The notes under the pieces were generated by a model. That model saw only the letters and a list, made by a program, of their open reading frames with translations, had not been told where the DNA came from and did no database searches. The translations under genes and the position numbers were made by a program. This document shows positions 1-7,596 of a stretch of DNA of 25,054 bases, one piece after another (within the stretch, counting starts at the first letter, position 1; the number at the start of each line of letters is the position of its first letter). Source of the stretch: Sphingopyxis sp. (GTDB lineage: Bacteria; Pseudomonadota; Alphaproteobacteria; Sphingomonadales; Sphingomonadaceae). Location of the stretch: the NCBI GenBank assembly GCA_012035435.1, contig JAAUPH010000006.1, positions 1 through 25,054 on the forward strand, read 5' to 3'.

Positions 1-62
1 TCCGGGCTGGTTACCCCCGATAGCAAATCGTCCAGTGTCTCTTGCTTGATCGTCGTCGTCAT
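1..62 (-). CDS. Transposase N-terminus, IS256/mutator-like (partial, runs off the left edge)
   Basis: An ATG at 62 read on the minus strand opens a frame of 20 codons before the window ends. The peptide starts MTTTIKQETLDDLL. A purine-rich ribosome site (GAGGAAGAAGGG) lies about 8-12 bases upstream. Only the N-terminus is present, so no catalytic DDE residue can be seen. It is identical to the partial frame at the right end. Known: mutator-type transposases of about 400 residues start soon after the left inverted repeat. Inferred: same element, opposite orientation. Confidence 0.6.
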   Translation of the reverse strand, partial: MTTTIKQETLDDLLSGVTSP

Positions 63-127
63 CGTCGAGTCCCTTCTTCCTCAGAATGGAACCCGGTCCC
101 CGCTTACACAAACAATCTGACACCCTC
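1..127 (-). mobile_element. End of an IS256/mutator-like insertion sequence (left copy, partial)
   Basis: These 127 bases are the exact reverse complement of the last 127 bases of the window. Read on the minus strand they begin GAGGGTGTCAGATTG, contain the TGTGTAA stretch common in IS256-family ends, and lead after a GGAAGAAGGG-type ribosome site into a transposase start. The inner boundary of the element is at base 127; base 128 also matches the other copy, which is expected by chance. The element runs off the left edge. Family assignment rests on the end sequence and recollection of IS256-type ends, so it is moderate; the duplicated inverted end is seen directly. Confidence 0.75.
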
Positions 128-239
128 TCGCATAAACGATTGGCGCGCCCCACAGGATTCGAACTCTTGAACCAACAGCCCTAATTCTGCCGCTAAAACA
201 CTGCCGATAATTGACCGGCGGATTAAGCCGACCTGCAGT

Positions 240-1478
240 TTACCCCCACTGTTCGTCCAGAAGCGCGGCAATCGATAAAGACACTCTCTCAACCGCAGAT
301 TTGACCGCATCGTCGATATGTACATACCTTCCCGTGACTGATCCGGCAGCATGGCCAAGCATCGCCGCTATGGTCAGCTCGGAATAGCCAAGCTCGCCCG
401 CAATGCTTCCGAAGGTGTGGCGCAAAGTGTGTGCCGTAACATCCTTCCAGCCCAACCGCTTACAAATCCTTCCAAGCACACCGTCCGCCGCTACGAAATG
501 CGTTTGCCCACTATCTGACGGAAAAATATATGGAACGTCCTTGCGCGCAGGCTGGCTACACAAGAGCTTTAACGCGGGGGTCCCAACGATTCTGATCTGT
601 GCGCCGGTCTTCGTGTCCGCGAAAGCTACGTACCCCTCTTCGGAAATCCAACTGCGCTGCATCGCTTGAGCCTCATTTAGTCGGAGGCCAGTCAAAGCTA
701 AGAGACGAACAATCGCCAAGCCGACAGGGTGTTCAGAGCCGGAAACCTCATGAATTGCCCGACCAAGGTCTCGCAACTCGTCGCGGCTAAGTCTGCGAGT
801 TCGTCTTTGGTCAGGAAACTTTCGGACTCCTAAGGCGGGATTGACGTCAATTAGACCGGCGCGTTTCGCATGGGCAAAAATGCTGTGCAATGTTGTCACC
901 GAACGTGCCGCCACTCCCTTGCCACCGCGAGTCAGACCGCCGCGACCCTCACCGCGTGGTCGAGCAGTTTTTCCTGCGGCAATATCGTGCTGCATGGTTT
1001 CGACGTCGGGCAGTCGGATAGCCGCCACTTTTCGACCACCAACTAGCGGGCGGATATGTGTCTCGATACGACTGCGATCCATGGCGAGGGTAGACGCCTT
1101 AATCGCGGTGCGTTTCCGACCCAGCAACCTTCCCGACTCTGCCTCCTCGAGATACCAGTCGCATAGCTCTCCAACGGTAAACCCGCCCTTCTTCGCTGCT
1201 TTCTCGTCCGCAGGATCAAGACCACGCGCAACATCACCGAGTTTGATCCGCGCTTCGTCGCGTGCTTGTTCAACCGTCATCACGCCAAAGCGGCCAAGAA
1301 CGAGGCGGCGTTTCCGTCCTTCTGAGTTACGGTACTGGACAATAAATGACTTGGTGCCGGCAGCCTCAATCTTACACCCAAACCCTCTGAGTTCTTTATC
1401 CCAGAGAAAGGTTGGCCGCCCTACGATCGGTTTCGCATCGACAACCATTTTCTTTGTGAGACGTTGCGTGTCAGCCAT
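240..1478 (-). CDS. Tyrosine recombinase / site-specific integrase (DUF4102-type N-terminus)
   Basis: Complete phage/island-type integrase of 412 residues, a usual length for this family. The N-terminal part (about 5-90, with FLWDKELRGFGCKI and the LGRFGVMTVEQAR segment) is the DUF4102 arm-binding domain. A core-binding region follows (100-225), then the catalytic domain. Catalytic residues are visible: Arg266 in LTGLRLNEA, Lys290 in DTKTG, His350 and Arg353 in HTLRHTFGS, His376 in MLGHA, and Tyr385 in GRYVH. The ATG at 1478 is preferred over the one at 1490 because GGAGG sits 5 bases before it. Enzymes of this group insert DNA into tRNA 3' ends, and a tRNA-Gly 3' half lies about 200 bases upstream. 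The gene looks intact. It has no visible excisionase partner in the window. Confidence 0.93.
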   Translation of the reverse strand: MADTQRLTKKMVVDAKPIVGRPTFLWDKELRGFGCKIEAAGTKSFIVQYRNSEGRKRRLVLGRFGVMTVEQARDEARIKLGDVARGLDPADEKAAKKGGFTVGELCDWYLEEAESGRLLGRKRTAIKASTLAMDRSRIETHIRPLVGGRKVAAIRLPDVETMQHDIAAGKTARPRGEGRGGLTRGGKGVAARSVTTLHSIFAHAKRAGLIDVNPALGVRKFPDQRRTRRLSRDELRDLGRAIHEVSGSEHPVGLAIVRLLALTGLRLNEAQAMQRSWISEEGYVAFADTKTGAQIRIVGTPALKLLCSQPARKDVPYIFPSDSGQTHFVAADGVLGRICKRLGWKDVTAHTLRHTFGSIAGELGYSELTIAAMLGHAAGSVTGRYVHIDDAVKSAVERVSLSIAALLDEQWG

Positions 1479-1684
1479 GCCGTCCTCCATGCCGCCCGCT
1501 CCACTGGCGACCGTTCTCGTACCCAGGCAGCATAGCTCGTATCCAATTAGTATCCAACCCGCATCGCGTTGACGGTGGTCAACGACGGCAAATGGTGGCT
1601 CGCCTCAATCACATAATGCTGTATTCACGAGATAAAGTGGCCCGAGGAGCATTGGCGGCGGCCCGCTTCGGCATTCCGCTCCTC

Positions 1685-1730
1685 TTTGCCAAGGTTGGGG
1701 TCGAGGGTTCGAATCCCTTCGCCCGCTCCA
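1685..1730 (+). other. Integrase attachment-site half: 3' part of tRNA-Gly(GCC)
   Basis: The stretch from TTTGCCAAGG to the encoded CCA reads as the anticodon loop (GCC), variable region, T arm (GAGGG, loop TTCGAAT, CCCTT) and 3' acceptor strand CGCCCGC of an alphaproteobacterial tRNA-Gly. The 5' half is missing: the preceding bases contain no GCGGGCG acceptor strand or D arm, and the 5' anticodon stem does not pair. This is the usual footprint left at the far end of an element that integrates into a tRNA 3' end. Because the tRNA reads rightward, the element should extend to the left, over the integrase, and host DNA should begin at about 1731. It is not a functional tRNA. Confidence 0.8.
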
Positions 1731-2026
1731 TTTTGTCTCATAAAAACAAAGACGTAGTAGAAAGCGAACATCGTGTTCATGGCTTACAAGAAGCTGAAAT
1801 TTCGAATGTAAGCAGTTTGTAAGCAGCGTTTCGCCCTGACGGCGCACGGCCATTTTTCTGCATTTTTTGTCGGACCCTCGCGGATTCTAATACCGGGACT
1901 CTGCCATGGGGTGGTGAAGCTCCGTGCTTGCATTCCATCCGCGTCCAAACCTGCCAGTTTTTGGGGATGGCTCCCGGTGGATCATGGGAGAGATCAGCCC
2001 AGTTTGAGCCGATAGCTTCCTGAACA

Positions 2027-2320
2027 TTGAAGGAGGCGCATCAATATGTTCGGCGATCACACAGCGCGTCTCGGCGACTTCGACTTGCGGACTTTGCCCA
2101 GGAGTTTCTCCGAAGGAATCCGCACTATCGCCATCAGTACCAAATGATCGTCGAGAATGACCAACTAAATTCGGAACTCATCTGGCAGCAAAAATGGTCA
2201 ACGCGGCGACAAGCACAAGCGGCCATCTTCCAATACATCAACGGGTTCTGCAACACCCGCAGACGGCATTTATGTCTGGGCGGCATCAGTCCACTCGCAT
2301 TCAAGGCTCAGGTGGCGTAA
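2027..2320 (+). pseudogene. Chimeric remnant: DUF6499-like start joined to IS3-family transposase C-terminus
   Basis: An open frame of 97 codons with a TTG start and a doubtful origin. Residues about 20-40 (LADFAQEFLRRNPHYRH) resemble the short DUF6499 domain of proteins found near conjugative elements. From about residue 43 the frame reads as the C-terminal tail of an IS3-family OrfB integrase: ELIWQQKWSTRRQA, then YINGFCNTRRRH and LGGISPLAF. The catalytic D, D and most of the E region are absent, so it cannot encode a working transposase. Upstream (1731-2026) I see no gene. The domain assignment of the first part is tentative; the transposase tail is clear. Confidence 0.6.
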
Positions 2321-2356
2321 TGAGATAGGTGACCGGCGCAAAACCGTTACAAGTCC
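2145..2356 (+). mobile_element. IS3-family insertion sequence remnant (right end)
   Basis: It contains the last ~57 codons of an IS3-type OrfB, its TAA stop, and then a short tail ending GCAAAACCGTTACAAGTCC, which resembles an IS3-family right terminal repeat. The left part of the element is gone; the left breakpoint falls where the reading frame stops looking like transposase, near 2145. It sits between the attachment-site half and the first exported-protein gene, in keeping with a region that has taken several insertions. Confidence 0.6.
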
Positions 2357-2454
2357 GGTACGTCTATTGGATTTGTATACCCTTTCGATGATCGTTTTCA
2401 CTTCTGGCGCACATCGTAGATATTCGACGTTTCCAAATCTGGGCGCGATGACCA

Positions 2455-2472
2455 AAATGCACTAGTGCATTT
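2455..2472. promoter_or_regulatory. Palindromic operator-like site 1 (perfect)
   Basis: AAATGCACTAGTGCATTT is a perfect 18-base palindrome containing the full 14-base core ATGCACTAGTGCAT. Its centre is about 137 bases before the ATG of the secreted protein at 2601. The same core recurs at five other places in the window near genes for exported proteins. Binding by a dimeric regulator is inferred. Confidence 0.65.
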
Positions 2473-2515
2473 CGGCGCTCGTTTGGCAATTGGCAGAACG
2501 ATAGCTGACCTTCGA

Positions 2516-2536
2516 CAGCCCAGCGGCGCTGGGCTG
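2516..2536 (+). other. Hairpin in the leader of the 2601 gene
   Basis: A perfect 9-base stem (CAGCCCAGC / GCTGGGCTG) closed by a GGC loop lies 64 bases before the start codon. There is no following T-run, so it is not a normal intrinsic terminator. If transcription starts near site 1, the hairpin would be in the 5' untranslated leader. Its role is unknown. Confidence 0.45.
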
Positions 2537-2600
2537 TTGGGCTGCGGTGGCGACGTATCTGGAAGCAGCGTCAATCCAATGGCCAATGGAGAAATGGCAC

Positions 2601-3122
2601 ATGATCGACAAAGTCATTTATTCAGACACGCCAAAGCTGCCGCATGTCTGGGAAAGACGGATATTCAAGAGCGCGTTATCCTTGTTGACGGCGATCTTCG
2701 CGGTTGGGCTTGCTACTCCGGCAACCAGTGCCAAGGACTCCGCAACAATTGTGAATAGCCAGAGCGCACTTGCGCGCCTGCTCAATAATAGCGGCGTGAC
2801 TTTGCAATGGATAAGCTACGCGGGCAACGATCGCGGGTTGGTAGAGACACGTTGGCACGGGAAGACCGTGCACCTTGAAGCCGAGCAACGGGACCGCAGC
2901 ACCGATGCCTATGTGCGTTTGAACGGGATAGTGACCAGCATCGACCAAAATTCGTTCACGTTCCGGGGAACAATTGAAATTCTGGGAACCCCAAATGCGG
3001 AGCGACGATGCCGCAGCGACGGTGAATGGCGCTTTGCCGTGACCCAGAACCGGAAATATTGGCGGCTTCGGCAGTTTGAATGGTGCGACGATCGTACCGA
3101 CTATATTGACATATATTTTTGA
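2601..3122 (+). CDS. Secreted protein of unknown function
   Basis: A 173-residue protein with a cleavable signal peptide: positive n-region (WERRIFK), hydrophobic stretch SALSLLTAIFAVGLA and likely cleavage after ATSA at residue 44. The mature part is about 129 residues, probably mostly beta structure, with a Cys pair (RRCRSD and EWCDD) that could form a disulfide in the periplasm. The ATG at 2601 is chosen because GGAGA lies 8 bases upstream and the signal peptide is well placed; a longer frame begins at 2547. I do not recognise the family. A DUF4189-type secreted protein starts 43 bases downstream on the same strand, so the two probably form an operon under the palindrome at 2455. Confidence 0.75.
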   Translation: MIDKVIYSDTPKLPHVWERRIFKSALSLLTAIFAVGLATPATSAKDSATIVNSQSALARLLNNSGVTLQWISYAGNDRGLVETRWHGKTVHLEAEQRDRSTDAYVRLNGIVTSIDQNSFTFRGTIEILGTPNAERRCRSDGEWRFAVTQNRKYWRLRQFEWCDDRTDYIDIYF

Positions 3123-3165
3123 TTTGCGGCATTTTTTAAGCGATTTGACGACAGAGGCGAAGAGA

Positions 3166-4809
3166 ATGACAGATTACATTGGTTGGACTATACGCTGGCA
3201 TCTGATCGCAACGTTCGCGCGTGGTTTTGCGCTTCTGTCGATTGCGCTGGCCTCATTCATTTTTGCCTCTGCGCCAGCGTCAGCGTGCGCTGGGCCGCAT
3301 TGCGACCCCAACTGGGCATTTCAGATGGAGATGCAAAAAAGACGCGATCAGGAACATCACGAGATGGTGGTGCGGGAGAGTCACCGGCGCCAGATGGAGG
3401 GCTATGGTAGCCAGCAAAGCGGGTCTTCCAGCGGATCTGTTCCCCCGCCGCCAAGCGAGCCCCCGCGCTATGTGCCGCCGCCGCCGCCAAAGGGCTGGCA
3501 ATCGCGCTTTACCGGGTTTGTGACATTCAAAATAGGGCAGGACGAGGATCAGGATCCGAGCCGGTTCCGCTATGATTATGCCATTGCTATGAACTATGGC
3601 AGCGCGGAGGAGGCCAAGGCGGCCGCCACGAACTTGTGCCGCGAGCGGGTGCTGCGCAGCCGGGAATCGTTCGACATCGACTATCAATGCGAGCAGTCCA
3701 GCTATGTGTACAAGGACGCCTTTCTATCGCTGGTCACGCACTGGAATGGCAGTTTTGGGCTTTATGATCAGCCGACTATGGAGCTCGCAATCTCGCAGCA
3801 CGGCCAGGGCATAGAGATTGGTGGACGAACCTATTATTGCGCTGATCCATCGAACCCAACGCCTGACAATTGCCAATCCTGGCTATTTGGCATCGGCCTG
3901 AACGGCAGTCACCGCGACCCGGGCAAACCCTCTGACTTCAGAATCTTTGCCTGTCCGGCAGGGCCTCCCGGCCCCCTCTATAAAGTCATTGGTGTTGATC
4001 GCCTCTCCGGTGCCGATGTTCCGCTCTGCGGCCCTGATCCGGTGGCTTTCACCGTCATGGATCGCGCCGAGCGCTGGGATGCCTATGCCACCCATCCGCG
4101 CTATGTCCTTCCCTTTGCAGTGGGTGGCTTTGCTGATCTGGCAGCTGCACAAAAAGCGGCGCTGGATATGTGCACCCGTTTTGCCGGTGCCGGATGTGCC
4201 GCGGCGGGTGAAGCCAAGAATGGATTTGCCGTTTGGGTCCGCAATGAGGAGGCACGCCTGTTCCTAGGCACAGGACCAACAGAGGAAGCAGCACTCCTTA
4301 ACGGGCGGGTAAAATGTTCGGCGGGGCAAGTGTCGCCATGCGCGAAAGTCGTTACCCGCATCGCCGGAGATCTGCGCGTTTATGGCCCCCGCGACAAGTC
4401 AAACGATTTGCGCTATTTCGGCGCCTTGGCATTGCCCGGCGGAAAGGTCGGAGAAGACCGCCTGGGTTGGATATCGTACAATATGGAAAACCAGTCCGAT
4501 GCTGATCGCTATGCGTTGCAAGCCTGTCAAAGCGGCAACCGGACAAAGGCAGCCTGCAAGATCGTTGCTGGCGGCCTTGGCACTACTATTTTCGGTTATT
4601 CTGGACTCGATGGCAGCCGCGGCACATTCTCGCTGATGAAGAGAGGCTTAGAAGGGGCGATCGAGGTAGACGATCGCGTCGCCACCATGCTGAAGGCCAT
4701 ATGCGAACCCAAAGGGACATTGTGCAGATCTGTGGGTGGTGTGGTCGTCAGCGACGATGGCGAGGGGCGCCAGCCTGGTATCACTACGCTGCAATGGCCG
4801 CGTGATTGA
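3166..4809 (+). CDS. Secreted DUF4189-type protein, multi-repeat
   Basis: A 547-residue exported protein. The signal peptide has a long n-region (MTDYIGWTIRWHLIATFARG), a hydrophobic core (FALLSIALASFIFAS) and a likely cleavage near ASA/CA at 40-42. A charged Met/Arg/Glu-rich segment and a proline-rich linker (PPPPSEPP, PPPPPKGW) follow at about 50-140. The rest holds two or three DUF4189-like units, each with a small-residue strand, an 'AA..AALxxC' helix and paired cysteines: YGSAEEAKAAATNLC, FADLAAAQKAALDMC, and DADRYALQACQSG. It ends LQWPRD, like the paralogue ending at 9349 (MQWNR). The ATG at 3166 is preferred over the upstream 3076 start, which would bury the signal peptide and overlap the previous gene. 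Function unknown; probably periplasmic or surface. Confidence 0.8.
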   Translation: MTDYIGWTIRWHLIATFARGFALLSIALASFIFASAPASACAGPHCDPNWAFQMEMQKRRDQEHHEMVVRESHRRQMEGYGSQQSGSSSGSVPPPPSEPPRYVPPPPPKGWQSRFTGFVTFKIGQDEDQDPSRFRYDYAIAMNYGSAEEAKAAATNLCRERVLRSRESFDIDYQCEQSSYVYKDAFLSLVTHWNGSFGLYDQPTMELAISQHGQGIEIGGRTYYCADPSNPTPDNCQSWLFGIGLNGSHRDPGKPSDFRIFACPAGPPGPLYKVIGVDRLSGADVPLCGPDPVAFTVMDRAERWDAYATHPRYVLPFAVGGFADLAAAQKAALDMCTRFAGAGCAAAGEAKNGFAVWVRNEEARLFLGTGPTEEAALLNGRVKCSAGQVSPCAKVVTRIAGDLRVYGPRDKSNDLRYFGALALPGGKVGEDRLGWISYNMENQSDADRYALQACQSGNRTKAACKIVAGGLGTTIFGYSGLDGSRGTFSLMKRGLEGAIEVDDRVATMLKAICEPKGTLCRSVGGVVVSDDGEGRQPGITTLQWPRD

Positions 4810-4829
4810 ATTGGGCGACGGTCTCGCTG

Positions 4830-5666
4830 CTAGCCGGCCGGTTTGAGTTCAAACGCCGGTGTTTCGCTTGACCCACCCTCTATCGTCCATTCAATCTTGC
4901 GCGCCCCGCCGGTTCCGGTTTGCCGCCCATTGGTCGTAACAATGTCTGCGTCGGTGGTGACGGTGAAGGCGCCTTTTGAGAGGTTGAGCAGCGCCTGGCT
5001 CTCCTTGGTCAAGGGATCGTCCCGATCTGACTTTGACATTTGACCCAGCATGACTTTTCGAAACTGTTGAGACGCAAGCCCGCCTGCGGTCATGGAGATG
5101 ACGCCTGACTTGTCGCGCGACAGGTTCACGAACGGCATTGCATATTGCACCCCCGGGACCACTGGAAAGGCAAACTGCCGATCCAGCGTTCCTGACATTT
5201 CATAGTCGATGTAGAATTTCCCGTTCCCCAAGTAGCGAACATCCTTCCACCCAGGATATTGCATCAGTTCGCTAGCCAATTTTTCATTCTCTTCCGGGTT
5301 CAATACATCGTAGCCGATCAACATGGCGAGTTCCCGACTCTCCCTGCGTTGCGCCTCCCCCTTTGCTTCATATGCCTCGCGTTTGATGGCAATCTCGTCC
5401 TTGGAACATGTCCTCGGTTCAACCTCCTCCGCTGTCTCGGATAGACAATTTGCCATCGCGTCATCCCATGGTTCCTGCGGCCGCTCCTGCGGAGCGAGAA
5501 ACACTACCGTCCCGACATACCGGTAGTTAAAGCGCCCGTCGCTTCTGACATCGAGTTCGGACTGGAATTGGCCCGGCAGGAAGAAGCAGCCTGACAATGC
5601 GAGGCATGCAGCGGCAAGCAGCAGAATGCCTCCCCATACGTTCGAAGTGACGAAAGATACTCCCAT
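4830..5666 (-). CDS. Outer-membrane-type lipoprotein of unknown function
   Basis: 278 residues with a lipoprotein signal: hydrophobic GGILLLAAACLA then lipobox LSGC, with the lipidated Cys at 27. The residue after it is Phe, not Asp, compatible with outer-membrane sorting. The mature part has the pattern LDVRSDGRFNYRYVGTVVFLAP, a Lys/Glu-rich helical stretch (about 90-135) and a beta-rich C-terminal half. Similar proteins with a SGC signal followed by a strand-forming SDGRF-type segment occur in sphingomonads, but I know of no assigned function. AGAGG lies about 9 bases before the ATG. It is convergent with the DUF4189 gene, 20 bases apart, and divergent from the DUF2799 lipoprotein at 5852, sharing a 185-base regulatory gap with palindrome site 2. 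Confidence 0.8.
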   Translation of the reverse strand: MGVSFVTSNVWGGILLLAAACLALSGCFFLPGQFQSELDVRSDGRFNYRYVGTVVFLAPQERPQEPWDDAMANCLSETAEEVEPRTCSKDEIAIKREAYEAKGEAQRRESRELAMLIGYDVLNPEENEKLASELMQYPGWKDVRYLGNGKFYIDYEMSGTLDRQFAFPVVPGVQYAMPFVNLSRDKSGVISMTAGGLASQQFRKVMLGQMSKSDRDDPLTKESQALLNLSKGAFTVTTDADIVTTNGRQTGTGGARKIEWTIEGGSSETPAFELKPAG

Positions 5667-5745
5667 AGTTGCGGGCCTCTTCTAGGGTCAGGACATAGAC
5701 CGAACCGCGCATAAGCGAGCCAGGCCTTTCGGCGTACAAGCCGAT

Positions 5746-5759
5746 ATGCACTAGTGCAT
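5746..5759. promoter_or_regulatory. Palindromic operator-like site 2 (perfect)
   Basis: ATGCACTAGTGCAT, a perfect 14-base palindrome in the gap between two divergent lipoprotein genes. Its centre is 86 bases from the ATG at 5666 and 99 from the ATG at 5852, so one site could serve both. Confidence 0.65.
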
Positions 5760-5784
5760 GGAAATGTTTGGCGTCGCAGCCGCG

Positions 5785-5802
5785 ATGCACATAGGTGCGC
5801 AT
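5785..5802. promoter_or_regulatory. Degenerate second copy of the palindrome near site 2
   Basis: ATGCACATAGGTGCGCAT keeps the GCAC and GTGC half-sites, but they are spaced two bases wider than in the core motif. The centre is 40 bases from site 2, close to four helical turns. A TATATAAC stretch just downstream (about 5805) could be the -10 region of the 5852 gene. This is a weak match and may be chance. Confidence 0.3.
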
Positions 5803-5851
5803 GCTATATAACAATCGTCCAGACATAATGTGATCGGAAGGGTCTCAGGTC

Positions 5852-6397
5852 ATGCGCCTACTGCTGATCGCTGCCTTGACTGGCTTTGGATTCTTAGCTG
5901 CTTGCGCGCCAATCTCTCGCGAAAGCTGCATTAATGATAGCGCCTATGACATCGGCTTTGCTGCGGCGATGGAAAATGCGGAACCAGATGGCCGATATCA
6001 GCGCATCTCCAAGATTTGTGCAAAGCAAAGCCGTACGGTTGATGTCGTGGAATATGATCGCGGTTTCGAAGTTGGAACGGCGAATTTTTGCAGTAGTCCC
6101 GACAATGGCTATCGCTGGGGCCGCCAAGGCAGAAACTATAACGGCGTATGCGCCAGCGCCGAATTCAGCCTTGCTCATGAGGATGGACTGCGCCTCCACA
6201 AAGTTGAAAAGCGAGAGGCAGAGATAAAGCTACGCTTGGACCGGATACGGGATCGCTTGGTCTCCATTTCCGATAAGTTGAAAAATGACAAATCCCTGAG
6301 CGAAGACAAAAGACGCGCCCTGGCGGCAGAGGAGGATAGTCTATTGCTAGAGCGAAGCGATCTACTTGCCGAGCAACGAAGCTTGGCAACCCGCTGA
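5852..6397 (+). CDS. DUF2799-type lipoprotein with C-terminal coiled coil
   Basis: 181 residues. The signal ends in lipobox LAAC with the lipidated Cys at 18. The central part matches the DUF2799 pattern: a 'YDIGFAAAMENAEPDGRYQ' type segment, then YDRGFEVGTANFC and GYRWGRQGRNYNGVC, with conserved Gly, Tyr and Cys. From about residue 125 the protein is a charged helix (KREAEIKLRLDRIRDRL, then EDSLLLERSDLLAEQ), a likely coiled coil that would mediate oligomerisation. GGAAGGG lies 9 bases before the ATG. Function of the family is not established. It is followed by a double hairpin and a convergent gene. Confidence 0.85.
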   Translation: MRLLLIAALTGFGFLAACAPISRESCINDSAYDIGFAAAMENAEPDGRYQRISKICAKQSRTVDVVEYDRGFEVGTANFCSSPDNGYRWGRQGRNYNGVCASAEFSLAHEDGLRLHKVEKREAEIKLRLDRIRDRLVSISDKLKNDKSLSEDKRRALAAEEDSLLLERSDLLAEQRSLATR

Positions 6398-6504
6398 CTA
6401 GAGCGGCTTCCGTTCTGGCTGCGCCAGCTCGACCGCTCTAGGTTTTTGATTTGCCGCGTTTTCCGAGCCGTCAGGTGATTCCACCTGACTAGAAAACGCT
6501 CTAG
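6398..6504. terminator. Double hairpin between convergent genes
   Basis: Two adjacent stem-loops fill the gap. The first pairs CTAGAGCGG (6398-6406) with CCGCTCTAG (6433-6441) and has an inner stem CTGGC/GCCAG. The second pairs GCGTTTTC (6456-6463) with GAAAACGC (6492-6499) around a perfect GTCAGGTG-ATTC-CACCTGAC hairpin. CTAGAGCG and its complement bracket the whole unit. It ends both the DUF2799 gene and the DUF1176 gene, so a bidirectional terminator is likely. The layout also resembles dispersed palindromic repeats of alphaproteobacteria. Confidence 0.65.
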
Positions 6505-6510
6505 AGAAAC

Positions 6511-7593
6511 TCATTCCCGGACTGTTGCTTCCGAACTGTCAACTACCTCGCGCCGATAGGTTGTAATATAATCATAACTCCCACCGCTGCGACATGGGTA
6601 CATACTTTTGAAATTGACCAGCCTGAACTTGCCCCGGTCCCAGACATATTCCGAAGCCTCCCCGCAATCGGCCAAAGATCGGCCGCGCCCGAAGCTTAAT
6701 AGTCTTCTGGCGTCTTCGTTCCACCTGACGTCAGGCAATTCGGGATCTTCCAGCATGGCATTTCCGGGATAAGGCCAAAATTCCGCTTTGCTCGACCGGC
6801 CATTCTCATCGACGATCAGCAGCATGCGATAGGGGTTGTAGCCCCCGCATGTCGTTGGCAAAATCATCAAGCTGTGACGATCATCCAGCCTGGTATATTC
6901 CGGCGGTTCTGCCGTCGCCCCTTCGTTATACTTGATGCAAGGGTCGAGTGCTTTCAACGTCGCAAGTTGGGTCGCGTCGACCTCGGAGGCTGGCCTGTCC
7001 GTTCGCGGTGGCAGATACACAGGCTGCTGCGGAACCATGGGTGGAATGACACTATAATTCCATGGTTTACGCCCTGTGCGGGCAAGCGCCGATGTGGTGC
7101 CAGTCCGATATTGCTGGGTATCGATATATGTCAGCGCATCGCGCCAACCACGCAGCGACGCAGATGCCACCTCTTGTCCCCTTGCATCAAGCAATGCAAT
7201 CTTCCGCGCGCTGCGCGACGCCGCGATCAAGCGCTGCGAATTGCGGTTGTCGAGGCTGTAAAGTCCATCTTTCGATGAAAGCCGGACATCAATTGATCGG
7301 CTATCTAGCGCCAGTTTTTGGACAGAGCCAAGATTCGTCTCCGAAGCCCACCCCATTATTGCAAGCTGGATCACCAAGCCGTCCCCCGGCGCTGGGCCAG
7401 CCTTTAACGAGACCGAGAGCGTGCCATCCCCAATCGGCCCGTCGTCACCTTCCTGATATTCTTCCTCGGCCAGCGACGTTGCATGGCAAGCTCCCAGATT
7501 GTCGCAACCCACGACCCAGTCGGTAAATTCTTTAAGGTCGCCGACGGCGAACGCCTGCCCCATTAAAGCTAGCGAAATTGCTGAGGTGAGCAT
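6511..7593 (-). CDS. DUF1176 secreted protein
   Basis: 360 residues with a short signal peptide cleaved near AFA (residue 16). The start of the mature protein, LKEFTDWVVGCDNLGACHATSL, is the hallmark of DUF1176: a Trp-Val motif followed by a CDN..xC pair. The C-terminal half has the expected PTTCGGYNPYRMLLIVDENG, the WNEDARRLLSFGRGRSLADCG segment and a final Cys-containing strand (MYPCRSGGSYDYITTYRREV). AAGGAG lies about 10 bases before the ATG, fixing the start. Known: DUF1176 proteins are periplasmic with no agreed function. The start is 3 bases after the stop of a disrupted upstream frame on the same strand, so it was probably the second gene of an operon driven from about 8240. Confidence 0.88.
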   Translation of the reverse strand: MLTSAISLALMGQAFAVGDLKEFTDWVVGCDNLGACHATSLAEEEYQEGDDGPIGDGTLSVSLKAGPAPGDGLVIQLAIMGWASETNLGSVQKLALDSRSIDVRLSSKDGLYSLDNRNSQRLIAASRSARKIALLDARGQEVASASLRGWRDALTYIDTQQYRTGTTSALARTGRKPWNYSVIPPMVPQQPVYLPPRTDRPASEVDATQLATLKALDPCIKYNEGATAEPPEYTRLDDRHSLMILPTTCGGYNPYRMLLIVDENGRSSKAEFWPYPGNAMLEDPELPDVRWNEDARRLLSFGRGRSLADCGEASEYVWDRGKFRLVNFKSMYPCRSGGSYDYITTYRREVVDSSEATVRE

Positions 7594-7596
7594 TGT

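Noticed and set aside
140..190. tRNA-like T-loop (GTTCGAATCC on the minus strand) near the left IS
   Set aside because: The T stem does not pair and no acceptor or anticodon arms are visible. It could be a decayed attachment site, but the evidence is too thin.
841..1572. Long plus-strand open frame over the integrase
   Set aside because: Antisense shadow of the integrase; Arg/Ser/Pro-rich with no recognisable domain, while the minus frame has all catalytic residues.
1605..1853. Minus-strand open frame with a GRRDSNPRPQPWQRG-like peptide
   Set aside because: This peptide is the well-known false translation of a tRNA 3' end; it overlaps the tRNA-Gly half and has no other support.
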